A stretch of DNA of 64,000 bases from Herbiconiux flava (GTDB lineage Bacteria > Actinomycetota > Actinomycetes > Actinomycetales > Microbacteriaceae), in the NCBI RefSeq assembly GCF_013409865.1, contig NZ_JACCBM010000001.1:1984001-2048000 (forward strand), in the 5' to 3' direction. The position numbers were made by a program, and so were the translations under genes. The notes beneath the pieces were generated by a model. It worked only from the letters and a program-made list of their open reading frames with translations. It did no database searches and had not been told where the DNA came from. Positions 51,975-60,710 of this stretch are shown one piece after another; within the stretch, counting starts at the first letter, position 1; each line of letters starts with the position of its first letter.

Positions 51975-52910
51975 ATGTTCACAGCAATCACGAAAGGCCG
52001 GCTCGTCGCAGGGCTAGTCGCGGTCAGCGCAGCGGTGGCGCTGGCAGGGTGCTCGTCCGGCGACCCGCTGGACACCTCGTCCACGTCGGCGGCCGGCTCG
52101 ACCGACGGAGGAGCCATCGTCATCGGCTCGCAGGCGTACTACTCCAACGAGATCATCGCGGAGATCTACGCGCAGGCGCTCGAGGACAACGGTGTCGAGG
52201 TGACGCGCCAGTTCAACATCGGCCAGCGCGACGCCTACCTGCCGGCGCTCGAGAACGGCGAGGTGCAGCTGTTCCCGGAGTACTCCGGCAACCTGCTGCA
52301 GTACTACGACCCCGAGACCACCGCCAAGACCAGCGACGACGTCTACGCCGCCCTGGCCGGCGCCCTCCCCGAGGGCCTCGAGGTGCTCGACCAGTCGCCC
52401 GCCACCGACCAGGACTCCTACAACGTCACCAAGGAGTTCTCGGACGCCAACAGCGTCACGAGCCTGGAGGACCTCGCGAAGGTCACCACGCCGCTGACCC
52501 TCGGCGGCAACTCCGAGCTGCAGACCCGCCCCTACGGCCCCGACGGCCTGAAGAGCACCTATGACGTCACCGTCGGCTTCACGCCCATCGAGGACTCGGG
52601 CGGACCGCTCACCATCCAGGCGCTGAAGGACAACACGGTGCAGCTGGTGAACATCTACTCGGCCGACCCGAACATCAAGACCAACGACCTCGTGACGTTG
52701 GAGGACCCGAAGGGTCTCTTCCTCGCCTCGAACGTGGTGCCGCTGATCAACACCGACGCCGCCACCCCCGAGGTGACCGACGTCATCAACAAGGTCAGCG
52801 CCGCACTGACGGCCGAGGACCTGGTCGACCTCAACTCGCAGAGCGTCAACGACCAGGAGTCGCCCGACACCATCGCGAAGACCTGGCTCGAGAAGGTCGC
52901 GCTCTTCTAG
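51975..52910 (+). CDS. Osmoprotectant-binding lipoprotein (OpuCC/ProX-like)
   Basis: A 311-residue solute-binding protein. N-terminal signal 'RLVAGLVAVSAAVALAGCSSGD' with lipobox LAGC near residue 25 (landmark), so it is lipid-anchored outside. Ligand-cage candidates: 'IGSQAYYSNEIIAEIYAQAL' and LFPEYSGNLLQYYD with several Tyr, as used to hold quaternary amines, and 'PLTLGGNSELQTRPYGPDGL'. Last gene of the operon. It belongs to the OpuAC/QAT family; whether betaine or choline is preferred cannot be told. Confidence 0.93.
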   Translation: MFTAITKGRLVAGLVAVSAAVALAGCSSGDPLDTSSTSAAGSTDGGAIVIGSQAYYSNEIIAEIYAQALEDNGVEVTRQFNIGQRDAYLPALENGEVQLFPEYSGNLLQYYDPETTAKTSDDVYAALAGALPEGLEVLDQSPATDQDSYNVTKEFSDANSVTSLEDLAKVTTPLTLGGNSELQTRPYGPDGLKSTYDVTVGFTPIEDSGGPLTIQALKDNTVQLVNIYSADPNIKTNDLVTLEDPKGLFLASNVVPLINTDAATPEVTDVINKVSAALTAEDLVDLNSQSVNDQESPDTIAKTWLEKVALF

Positions 52911-52929
52911 GAGCCCGCACCTCAGCAGG

Positions 52930-53610
52930 TCACGAGGCCCCGTTCTCCCCGTCGTCGACGGGCGAGGGCGGGGCCTCCTCCATGTGCCGGCGCTCGAGCC
53001 GGTTGATGACCTTCTTGACCACGAACACCGCCACCACGAACAGCGCGATGGCCCCGACGAAGAGGTAGCCGGCCCAGTGCAGCTCGCGCGAGAGCTCCCG
53101 GTAGCCGCCGGCGGCCGCGCTGCCGACGGAGACGTAGGCGAGCGACCAGAGGATGCACGCCGGCACGGTCCAGGCCATGAAGCGCCGGTAGCGCATCGGG
53201 CTCATACCCACCGTCAGGGGGATGAGCGAGTGCAGCACGGGGATGAACCGCGACAGGAAGACGGCGATTCCGCCGCGCCGGGCGAGGTACGTCTCGGCCC
53301 GCGCCCAGTTCTTCTCACCCAGCCGCCGGCCGAGCCTCGACGCCCGGAGTCTCGGCCCGAACCAGCGCCCGATCGCGAAGCCGATGCTCTCGCCGGTGAG
53401 GGCGCCGATGATAACCACGATGACCAGCGACGTGTATTCAAGTGGCCCTTCGACCCCGGTCGCGGCGACCAGCACGACGCTGTCACCCGGAACGACGAGA
53501 CCGATCAGGATGCTCGTCTCGAGCATGATCGCGACTCCAGCCAAGAGGGTTCTGACCAGGGGATCTACCGACTGGACGGTATCCAGCACCCAGGACAGCA
53601 CCTCGTTCAT
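52930..53610 (-). CDS. DedA-family membrane protein
   Basis: A 226-residue membrane protein with about five or six hydrophobic segments. The DedA motifs are 'AIMLETSILIGLVVPGDSVVLVAATG' (E near the start and the G-D-S motif; landmark about 28-53), 'FLSRFIPVLHSLIPLTVGMSPMRYRRFM' (the F[F/L]xRxxPxxR/H region with R and P) and 'IIGALTGESIGFAIGRWFG'. DedA proteins are flippase-like (undecaprenyl phosphate/lipid) or membrane homeostasis factors. The tail is charged and cytoplasmic. It is divergent from the cyd operon across 154 bp. Confidence 0.9.
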   Translation of the reverse strand: MNEVLSWVLDTVQSVDPLVRTLLAGVAIMLETSILIGLVVPGDSVVLVAATGVEGPLEYTSLVIVVIIGALTGESIGFAIGRWFGPRLRASRLGRRLGEKNWARAETYLARRGGIAVFLSRFIPVLHSLIPLTVGMSPMRYRRFMAWTVPACILWSLAYVSVGSAAAGGYRELSRELHWAGYLFVGAIALFVVAVFVVKKVINRLERRHMEEAPPSPVDDGENGAS

Positions 53611-53673
53611 GCTTGTATTCCACACCGCATGCCCGACACTCTAGCGGAGTGACCATGGGAATCCCCGATGGGT

Positions 53674-53703
53674 TTGGAACCTTGTATACAAGCAAGCTAA
53701 ACT
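53674..53703 (+). promoter_or_regulatory. cydABDC promoter with embedded 12-bp palindrome
   Basis: TTGGAA (53674-53679) and TAAACT (53698-53703) are 18 bp apart. The spacer contains the perfect palindrome CTTGTATACAAG (53681-53692), typical of GntR/FadR-subfamily operators. A bound repressor would sit between the two boxes. The leader from about 53710 to the GTG at 53765 is about 55 nt with AAGGAG before the start. Confidence 0.6.
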
Positions 53704-53764
53704 GAGGGCGTCGCAATCCACTGCGACGGCAGCGTGGCCTCACTTCCCACGCAAGGAGTACAGC

Positions 53765-55177
53765 GTGAACGAGCTGCTCGACCCTCTGATCCTCTCCCGC
53801 TGGCAGTTCGGCCTCACGACGATCTACCACTTCCTCTTCGTGCCGCTGACGATCGGGCTCGCGGTCACGGTCGCGATCTTCCAGACCGCCTGGGTGCGCA
53901 CCGACAAGGAGAAGTACCTCCAGCTGACCCGCTTCTTCGGCAAGATCTTCCTGATCAACTTCGCCATGGGCGTCGTGACCGGAATCGTGCAGGAGTTCCA
54001 GTTCGGCATGAACTGGAGCGACTACTCCCGCTTCGTCGGCGACGTCTTCGGCGCCCCGCTCGCCCTGGAGGGCCTGCTCGCCTTCTTCCTCGAGGCCACC
54101 TTCATCGGTCTCTGGATCTTCGGCTGGGACAGGCTTCCGAAGAAGCTCCACCTCGCCAGCATCTGGATCGCGGCGCTCGGCAGCGTGCTCTCGGCGTACT
54201 TCATCATCGCGGCGAACGCCTTCATGCAGAACCCGGTCGGCTTCCGCATCAACGAGGTCAAGGGCCGCGCCGAGCTCACCGACATCTGGGCGCTGCTGAC
54301 CAACAAGGTCGCCCTCGCCGCGTTCCCGCACACGATCTTCGCCTGCTTCATGGTGACGGCCGGCCTGATCATCGCCGCGGCCGCCTGGCACCTGTACCGC
54401 AACCAGCACCTCGAGACCATGCGCCCGGCCCTGAAGTTCGGGCTCTGGATGATGGTGATCGCCGGTGGCCTCACCGTGCTCACCGGCGACCAGCTCGGGC
54501 TCGCGATGGTCGAGACCCAGCCCATGAAGATGGCGGCCGCCGAGGCGCTCTACAACACCTCCACGGGGGCGGCGGCATCCTTCTCGATCTTCACGCTCGG
54601 CACGCCCGACGGCACCAGCGAGCTGTTCTCGATCCGCATCCCGTACCTGCTCTCCTTCCTGTCGACGCACACCTTCGACGGAACGGTCGAGGGCATCAAC
54701 GACCTGCAGGCCCAGTACGTCCAGGCCTACGGCCCCGGCGACTACACGCCGACGGTCTGGATCACCTACTGGGCCTTCCGCTGGATGATCGCGCTCGGCA
54801 TGCTGCACGTGCTGATCGCCGTCGCCGGCCTCTGGCTCACCCGCAAGGGCCGTGACCCGAAGTGGCGCTGGATGTGGCGGGTGGCCGTCTGGGCCTTCCC
54901 GCTCTCGCTCGGCGCCATGATCGTCGGCTGGATCTTCACCGAGATGGGCCGCCAGCCCTGGATCGTGTTCAGTCTGCTGAAGACCTCCGACGCCGTCTCG
55001 CCCGGCATCTCGGGGCTCGACGTGCTGATCTCGCTGATCGCGTTCACCGCGGTCTACGGCACCCTCGCGGTCGTGGAGTTCCGGCTGATCAAGAAGGCCA
55101 TCCAGAAGGGGCCCGAGGCGGCCCCCGAGCCCGACCCCGAGACGGGCGAGCTCCAGCACGCGGCCACGGTCTACTAG
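53765..55177 (+). CDS. cydA: Cytochrome bd ubiquinol/menaquinol oxidase subunit I
   Basis: A 470-residue membrane subunit with the haems b558, b595 and d. The conserved His near the start (TTIYHFLFVPLTIGL) is a haem ligand; 'FQFGMNWSDYSRFVGDVFGAPLALEGL' holds haem-pocket residues, and GRQPW (in EMGRQPWIVFS) is the family signature. The Q-loop is short (actinobacterial/Bacillus type). GTG 53765 has AAGGAG 7 nt upstream. First gene of cydABDC, a high-affinity oxidase used at low oxygen or under stress. Confidence 0.97.
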   Translation: MNELLDPLILSRWQFGLTTIYHFLFVPLTIGLAVTVAIFQTAWVRTDKEKYLQLTRFFGKIFLINFAMGVVTGIVQEFQFGMNWSDYSRFVGDVFGAPLALEGLLAFFLEATFIGLWIFGWDRLPKKLHLASIWIAALGSVLSAYFIIAANAFMQNPVGFRINEVKGRAELTDIWALLTNKVALAAFPHTIFACFMVTAGLIIAAAAWHLYRNQHLETMRPALKFGLWMMVIAGGLTVLTGDQLGLAMVETQPMKMAAAEALYNTSTGAAASFSIFTLGTPDGTSELFSIRIPYLLSFLSTHTFDGTVEGINDLQAQYVQAYGPGDYTPTVWITYWAFRWMIALGMLHVLIAVAGLWLTRKGRDPKWRWMWRVAVWAFPLSLGAMIVGWIFTEMGRQPWIVFSLLKTSDAVSPGISGLDVLISLIAFTAVYGTLAVVEFRLIKKAIQKGPEAAPEPDPETGELQHAATVY

Positions 55178-55195
55178 GCCGGGAGAGACATCATC

Positions 55196-56203
55196 ATGGA
55201 CCTGACCATCCTGTGGTTCTGCATCGTCGGCTTCCTGTTCGTGGGGTACTTCGTGCTCGACGGCTTCGACTTCGGCGTCGGCATGTCGCTGCCCTTCCTC
55301 GGCAAGGACGACACCGACCGGCGGGTGCTGATCAACACCATCGGCCCCGTCTGGGATCTCAACGAGACCTGGGTGATCGTCGCCGGCGCCGCTCTGTTCG
55401 CCGCCTTCCCCGAGTGGTACGCGACCCTGTTCAGCGGGTTCTACCTGCCGCTGCTTCTCATCCTGATCGCCCTGATCCTGCGCGGCGTCTCGTTCGAGTA
55501 CCGCCATCAGCGGCCCGAGAAGGCCTGGAAGGCGCGCTTCGACCGGATGATCGTGGTCGGCTCGGCCGTGCCCGCCTTCCTCTGGGGCGTGGCCTTCGCC
55601 AACATCGTGCAGGGCGTGGCGCTGGATGCGAACCACGACTACACCGGCAGCGTGTTCGATCTGCTGAACCCCTACGCCCTCCTCGGCGGCGCCACGACGC
55701 TGCTGCTGTTCTTCACCCACGGCGTGGTGTTCGTGTCGTTGAAGACCGACGGCGACATCCGGGCCCGGGCGCGCACGCTCGCCACCCGCTCGGGGGCGGT
55801 GACGATCGTCGTCGCGGCGGCCTTCCTCGTCTGGACGACGCTCGCCTACGGCAGCCTGCTCTCGGCGGTGTTCGCGCTCGTGGCCGCCCTCGCGCTCGTC
55901 GTCTCGTTCCTCGCCAACCTGCGGGGTCGCGAGGGGGCGGCGTTCGCGCTGATGGCCGGCACCATCGGCTTCGCCGTGCTCAGCCTGTTCGCCTCGCTCT
56001 TCCCCGACGTGATGCCCGCGTCGAACGACGCGGCCAACAGCCTGACGATCGAGAACGCGTCCTCGTCGGCCTACACGCTGCAGATCATGAGCTGGGTGGC
56101 ACTGATCTTCCTGCCGCTGATCCTCGCCTACCAGGGCTTCACCTACTGGATCTTCCGCAAGCGGGTCACCCGCGCCCACATCCCGGTCGAGGCGGCACAC
56201 TAG
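55196..56203 (+). CDS. cydB: Cytochrome bd oxidase subunit II
   Basis: A 335-residue membrane protein with eight or nine helices; start ILWFCIVGFLFVGYFVLDGFDFGVGM carries the Gly-Phe-Asp-Phe-Gly-Val-Gly family motif, and 'GPVWDLNETWVIVAGAALFAAFPEWY' is the second signature (landmarks residues 4-30 and 55-80). It stabilises the di-haem site with CydA. Start ATG with GGGAGAG upstream, 18 nt after cydA. The stop is 4 nt before cydD. Confidence 0.96.
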   Translation: MDLTILWFCIVGFLFVGYFVLDGFDFGVGMSLPFLGKDDTDRRVLINTIGPVWDLNETWVIVAGAALFAAFPEWYATLFSGFYLPLLLILIALILRGVSFEYRHQRPEKAWKARFDRMIVVGSAVPAFLWGVAFANIVQGVALDANHDYTGSVFDLLNPYALLGGATTLLLFFTHGVVFVSLKTDGDIRARARTLATRSGAVTIVVAAAFLVWTTLAYGSLLSAVFALVAALALVVSFLANLRGREGAAFALMAGTIGFAVLSLFASLFPDVMPASNDAANSLTIENASSSAYTLQIMSWVALIFLPLILAYQGFTYWIFRKRVTRAHIPVEAAH

Positions 56204-56207
56204 TACC

Positions 56208-57929
56208 GTGCGTCCCGTCGATCCCCGGCTCCTCCGATACGCGGCGTCGGCGCGGGCGTTCTTCGCCGCCGGTGGCGTGCTGGCACTCGGGCAGACCGCC
56301 GCGATCGTCGCCTTCTCCTGGCTGGTCACGCAGGTGGTCGTCGGCGCGATCGACGGCTCGTCGCTCGCCGCGCTGATGCCGGAGATCGGCGCGCTCGCCG
56401 CTGTCGTGGCGCTCCGCTTCGCCCTCGGCTGGCTGGCCGAGTACAACGCGGCACGGGGCGCCGCGGTCGTGAAGAGCGAGCTGCGTCGCCGCGTGCTCTC
56501 CGCCGTCACCCGGCTCGGCCCGGGCTGGCTCGGCGGCGGCCGCAGCAGCACCGCCGTCGGCGTCACCGCCGGGCCGGGGCTGGACGCCCTCGACACCTAC
56601 TTCTCGAAGTACCTCCCGCAGCTCATCCTGACGGCGATCGCGATGCCGCTGGTGGTGCTCACGATCTGGTCGCAGGACTGGATCTCGGGGCTCACCGTCA
56701 CGCTCACGCTGCCGCTCATCCCGATCTTCATGATCCTGATCGGCTGGGCCACCCAGACCGTGCAGCAGCGCCAGTTCGAGAAGCTGACCCGGCTCTCCAC
56801 GGCGTTCCTCGACGTGGTGGGCGGGCTGTCGACGCTGACGGTGTTCGGGCGGCAGCACCGCCAGGCCGCCCGCATCCGGACCGTCACCGAGGAGTACCGC
56901 ACGCAGACGATGAAGGTGCTGCGGGTGTCGTTCCTCAGCGGCTTCGCTCTCGAGCTGGCGGCGAGCCTGTCGGTGGCGCTCGTGGCGGTGTCGATCGGCG
57001 TGCGGCTGATCGACGGCAGCCTCGGGCTCGGGGTCGGGCTGTTCGTGCTGCTGCTCGCGCCCGAGGCGTTCCTGCCGCTCCGCAACGTGGGGGCGCAGTT
57101 CCATGCGGCGGCCGACGGGGTGGCGGCGTCGACGTCGGTGTTCGAGATCCTCGACGAGGCGGCGGGTTCGGCGCGCGCAGGTGCGACGGCGACGGATGCG
57201 CGGCCGGCCGCTTTCGGTGGGTCCTCCGTTCGCGCAGCCGCCCCTGATGAGCGCGGGCTAGAGGTGCGGGGGCTCGGCGTGCGGTACGGGGAGACGGTGG
57301 CGTTCGAGGGGCTCGGGGCGAGCATCCGTCGCGGTGCGGTCACGGCGCTGACGGGGCCGAGCGGGAGCGGCAAGACCTCGTTCGTGAACGCCCTGCTCGG
57401 CTTCGTGCCGGTCGAGGGGCGGATGCTCGTCGGCGGCCACGACGTCACCGACGATCCGGCGCCGCGACCCTGGCTCGCGTGGGCGGGGCAGCGTGCCGCG
57501 CTCGTGGAGGGCAGCGTGGTCGAGAACGTGGCGCTCGGCGACGATGAGCCCGACGCCTCGCGCGCGCGGGCGGCCCTCGACCTCGTGGGCGGGACGGGCA
57601 TCCGGCTCTCGGAGCGGATCGACCCGCGCGGCGGCGGACTGTCGGGCGGGCAGGCGCAGCGCGTGTCGAGCGCGCGGGCCGTGTACCGGGCCAGGGCGCT
57701 CGACTGCCCGGTCGTGGTGTTCGACGAGCCGACGTCGGCGCTGGACGCCGGGACGGAGGCGGAGTTCATCCGGAGTCTGCGCGCACTGGCCGAGGAGGGT
57801 CGCGCCGTGATCGTGGTGAGCCACCGGCCCGCGGTGACGGCGTCGGCCGACGAGCGGCTGGAGTTCGCGGCGCCTTCGGTCGCGCATCCGCTCGTCGAGC
57901 CGGCCGGCGCCCGCGGAGGTGCCGCGTGA
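56208..57929 (+). CDS. cydD: Thiol reductant ABC exporter subunit CydD
   Basis: A 573-residue ABC exporter half (six helices plus ATPase), working with CydC to export cysteine/low-molecular thiols needed for cytochrome bd assembly. Helices span about 20-290. Walker A GPSGSGKTSFVNALLG (about 383-398), signature GLSGGQAQRVSSARAV, Walker B VVFDEPTSALDAGTEAEF, H-loop VVSHRPAV. No ribosome binding site is obvious before GTG 56208 (only GAGGCGG further back), so it probably depends on read-through from cydB. Overlaps cydC by 4 nt (GTGA). Confidence 0.93.
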   Translation: MRPVDPRLLRYAASARAFFAAGGVLALGQTAAIVAFSWLVTQVVVGAIDGSSLAALMPEIGALAAVVALRFALGWLAEYNAARGAAVVKSELRRRVLSAVTRLGPGWLGGGRSSTAVGVTAGPGLDALDTYFSKYLPQLILTAIAMPLVVLTIWSQDWISGLTVTLTLPLIPIFMILIGWATQTVQQRQFEKLTRLSTAFLDVVGGLSTLTVFGRQHRQAARIRTVTEEYRTQTMKVLRVSFLSGFALELAASLSVALVAVSIGVRLIDGSLGLGVGLFVLLLAPEAFLPLRNVGAQFHAAADGVAASTSVFEILDEAAGSARAGATATDARPAAFGGSSVRAAAPDERGLEVRGLGVRYGETVAFEGLGASIRRGAVTALTGPSGSGKTSFVNALLGFVPVEGRMLVGGHDVTDDPAPRPWLAWAGQRAALVEGSVVENVALGDDEPDASRARAALDLVGGTGIRLSERIDPRGGGLSGGQAQRVSSARAVYRARALDCPVVVFDEPTSALDAGTEAEFIRSLRALAEEGRAVIVVSHRPAVTASADERLEFAAPSVAHPLVEPAGARGGAA

Positions 57930-59599
57930 ACCGGCGGGAGGTGCTGCGGCTCGCCCAGCCGCCGCTCGTGCGGTTCGTACCGGGTGTGGCGCTGGGACTG
58001 CTCAGCGCGCTCTGCGCCGTGGGGCTGCTCGGGGTGTCGGCGTGGCTGATCACGCGGGCGGCCGAGCAGCCGCCGATCCTGTTCCTCTCGGCCGCGATGG
58101 TGGGGGTGCGGGCGTTCGCGCTGGGGCGGGCGACCTTCCGGTACCTGGAACGGCTCGTGGGGCACGACGCGGCGTTCGCGACCATGCCGGCGCTGCGGGT
58201 CGGCTTGTACGAGCGGCTCGTGCCGGTCGCGCCCGACGGGCTGGGCTCGGCGCGGAGCGGGGACCTGCTGAGCCGGCTCGTGTCCGACGTCGACGAGCAG
58301 CAGAACCTGCCGCTGCGCGTGGTGCAGCCGCTCGTGGTGTCGGGGCTGACGTCCGCCGCCGTGGTCGTCGTGGTGTGGCTGCTGCTGCCCGCGGCCGGGC
58401 TCGTGCTGCTGCTGTCGCTCGTCGCCGCGCTGATCGTCGGCACCGTGCTGAACGCTGGTCTCTCGGGGCGGGCCGAGCGAGCGCTCGCGGGGCTGCGGGG
58501 GAGGCACCGGGCGGCCCTCGCGGACTACCTGACGAACCTCGACGTGCTGGTGGCGTACGGGGCCGACCGTGCGGCCCTCGCCTCCCTGGATGAAGCCGAT
58601 GCCGCGCTGACCGCTGCGTCCCGGCGGCGGGCCGTGGGGGCCGGGGCGACGGCGGCCGCCGTGACGTTCTTCGCCGGGCTCGCGACGGTGCTGACGCTCG
58701 TGGTGGGAGTGCCGGCGCTCGGGTCGGGTGGGTTCGGCGGGCCGGCGCTCGCCGTGGTGGCGCTGGTGCCGCTGGCCGCCTTCGAGGTGTTCGCGATGAT
58801 CCCGCTGGCGGCCGGGGCGTGGCGGCAGGTGCGGGCGAGTGCCGACCGGATCGCGTCGGTGGTGCCGTCGCGCGTGCCGACCGAGATCCCGGTCGACGGG
58901 CCTTCTGCGCTCCGACCGGCACCCGAGGTGTTCACGGGGCTGTCGCTGCGAGACGTGACCGCGCGTTGGCCCGGCGCCTCCTCGCCCGCGCTGGCGCCCG
59001 TCTCGCTCGATCTCTCCCCGGGCGACCGCGTGCTCGTGCGCGGGGAGAGCGGCGCGGGCAAGACCACGCTCGCGCACGTGCTCGTGCGCTTCCTCGAGTA
59101 CAGCGGCAGCTACCGGCTGAACGGGCACGAGGCGCGGGAGTACCCGGTCGACGCCGTGCGGCAGGTCGTCGGGCTGTGCGAGCAGCGGCCGCACCTGTTC
59201 GACGACGACATCCGCCAGAACCTGCTCTTCGCCCGCGACACCGCCACCGACGAGGAGCTGCTCGCCGTGCTCGACCGCGTCGGGCTGGGGCCGTGGGTGC
59301 AGGCCCGCGGCGGGCTGACGGCGCGCGTGGGGGAGCGCGGCGCCCTCGTCTCGGGCGGACAGGCGCAGCGTCTGGCGCTCGCCCGGGCGCTGCTCGCCGG
59401 CTTCCCGGTGCTCGTCCTCGACGAGCCCACGGCCAACGTCGACCCCGAGCAGGCCGACGCCCTGCTCACCGACCTGCTCTCGGCGGCGGCCGCCGCATCG
59501 CGCGCCGTGCTCCTCATCTCGCACACACCCGTGCCGCCCGCCCTCGTCACGCGCACCCTCACCGTCCTTCCTCCTGGCGAGTCGCCAGAAGGTCGTTAG
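57926..59599 (+). CDS. cydC: Thiol reductant ABC exporter subunit CydC
   Basis: A 557-residue second exporter half. Helices at about 18-40, 44-66, 125-170 and 245-290; Walker A RGESGAGKTTLAHVLVRFL (about 372-390), signature LVSGGQAQRLALARALLAG, Walker B LVLDEPTANVDPEQADALL, H-loop LLISHTPVPP. The stop is followed by a 37-nt gap to a convergent aminotransferase gene. CydC and CydD pair by size and order with cydAB, completing a full cydABDC operon. Confidence 0.93.
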   Translation: MNRREVLRLAQPPLVRFVPGVALGLLSALCAVGLLGVSAWLITRAAEQPPILFLSAAMVGVRAFALGRATFRYLERLVGHDAAFATMPALRVGLYERLVPVAPDGLGSARSGDLLSRLVSDVDEQQNLPLRVVQPLVVSGLTSAAVVVVVWLLLPAAGLVLLLSLVAALIVGTVLNAGLSGRAERALAGLRGRHRAALADYLTNLDVLVAYGADRAALASLDEADAALTAASRRRAVGAGATAAAVTFFAGLATVLTLVVGVPALGSGGFGGPALAVVALVPLAAFEVFAMIPLAAGAWRQVRASADRIASVVPSRVPTEIPVDGPSALRPAPEVFTGLSLRDVTARWPGASSPALAPVSLDLSPGDRVLVRGESGAGKTTLAHVLVRFLEYSGSYRLNGHEAREYPVDAVRQVVGLCEQRPHLFDDDIRQNLLFARDTATDEELLAVLDRVGLGPWVQARGGLTARVGERGALVSGGQAQRLALARALLAGFPVLVLDEPTANVDPEQADALLTDLLSAAAAASRAVLLISHTPVPPALVTRTLTVLPPGESPEGR

Positions 59600-59636
59600 G
59601 CGCGCGTGGGTGGGGCGCGGGTGGGGTGCGCGGGGG

Positions 59637-60416
59637 TCAGAGGGGGCGGGAGAGGGCCGCGAGGCGGCGGCGCCAGGTGGCCGCGCGGGAGGGGCGCGCC
59701 GCGGTGGCCGGGCCGCCGATCCAGCCGTCGACCACGGTGATGCCGTGCAGGGCGCTGACCGACCAGACCTCGCAGCCCACGAGGTCGGCCGGGCGGGCCC
59801 GCTCCTCCACGACGCGGGTGCCCGTGGCGGTGGCGATCAGGCGGATGCTCCGGGCCGTCACGCTCGCCACCCGAGGGAGGTCGCCCGCCGGCGCGACCAG
59901 CGTCTCGTCGCGCCACCAGAGCAGCGCCGACGTGCTGCCGTCCACCACCAGCCCGTCGCGGAGCAGCACCAGCTCGTCGGCTCCGTCCTCCCGGGCGGCG
60001 GCGCGGAGCGCGAGGAGCGCCTCCAGGTCGGGGCCCTTGATGCGCGGCGTGGTGCGGGGGTCGGGGCCGGCGTGGGTGGCGAGCACCGTCGTGGTGCGCA
60101 GGCGCGGGGCGACTCGGGCGCGCAGGCGCAGCTGGGGGCCCGAATCCGTCTGCGCCAGTTCGACCCGCGGGAAGAGGGCGGTTCCCGCGTAAGAGCGGAG
60201 GCGGCCGGCGGCGGCGGCCCAGAAGGTCTCGGCGTCAGCGCGCATCCGCTCGCCCGTCGCCGCGAGGAACCGCTCACGGTGGGTGTCGAGCGCCCGCACC
60301 CGGCCCTCGGGGGAGACGTACCACGAGTCGGCCGCCGCGAGAGCGTGGTGCGGAGCGAGCTCGGTCTCGACGAGGGCGCCGCCGTGCCAGGCGAAGGCGG
60401 CGGGCGCTTCGGCCAC
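59637..60416 (-). CDS. Class IV aminotransferase (PabC/BCAT-like)
   Basis: A 259-residue PLP fold-type IV enzyme. 'DTHRERFLAATGERM' is the early helix, the PLP Lys is in TTPRIKGPDLEALLALRAAA, and 'DELVLLRDGLVVDGSTSALLWW' matches the aminodeoxychorismate lyase/branched-chain aminotransferase signature, with 'VASVTARSIRLIATATGTRVV' near the end. It could be aminodeoxychorismate lyase for folate synthesis, but no pabAB partner is nearby, so the product is left open. GTG 60416 has AGGAG 7 nt upstream. Confidence 0.85.
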   Translation of the reverse strand: MAEAPAAFAWHGGALVETELAPHHALAAADSWYVSPEGRVRALDTHRERFLAATGERMRADAETFWAAAAGRLRSYAGTALFPRVELAQTDSGPQLRLRARVAPRLRTTTVLATHAGPDPRTTPRIKGPDLEALLALRAAAREDGADELVLLRDGLVVDGSTSALLWWRDETLVAPAGDLPRVASVTARSIRLIATATGTRVVEERARPADLVGCEVWSVSALHGITVVDGWIGGPATAARPSRAATWRRRLAALSRPL

Positions 60417-60616
60417 GGGCGGCTCCTCTCGGCGGTGTCGGTCGGCGCCGCGGGCTGTGCACCGCGGGCGGTGCGGGGTGGGCGCCTGCGGCGACGCGGG
60501 CGGCGGTGCCTTCAACGCTACTGCAGGGGTGTCGGTGCGGGCGGGCATCCGGAACCCCCGTCGGCCCCGAACCGGGCGCCCGGCGGGAACACGGCGGGAT
60601 TCGCTACTGTTGTTCA

Positions 60617-60663
60617 CTGGTGCGCCCTGCGCGCCTCCCCAGCGACCCACCCTCTGGCACCAG
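60617..60663 (+). promoter_or_regulatory. Inverted repeat in the leuS leader
   Basis: CTGGTGC (60617-60623) is complementary to GCACCAG (60657-60663). TACTGT (60605-60610) is a -10 candidate, so the left arm lies at the transcription start and the leader is about 94 nt. No T-box core or leucine-rich leader peptide was found. Confidence 0.3.
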
Positions 60664-60710
60664 CTGCCGACCCCGGTGGTGAGCCGCGCCAGCAACGAAT
60701 GTGAGTCACC

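Noticed and set aside
53483..56596. Long minus-strand open frame of about 1037 codons
   Set aside because: It is antisense to dedA's end and to cydA, cydB and part of cydD, all of which have clear motifs. Long antisense frames are expected at this GC content, and the translation is Arg/Glu/Val-rich with no family motif.
56597..59524. Minus-strand open frame of about 975 codons
   Set aside because: Antisense to cydD and cydC; low-complexity Arg/Pro/His-rich translation, no start signal.
60617..60710. T-box riboswitch or leucine leader peptide in front of leuS
   Set aside because: No T-box sequence (TGGNACCGCG) and no run of Leu codons with a start and stop in the leader; only a simple inverted repeat is seen.
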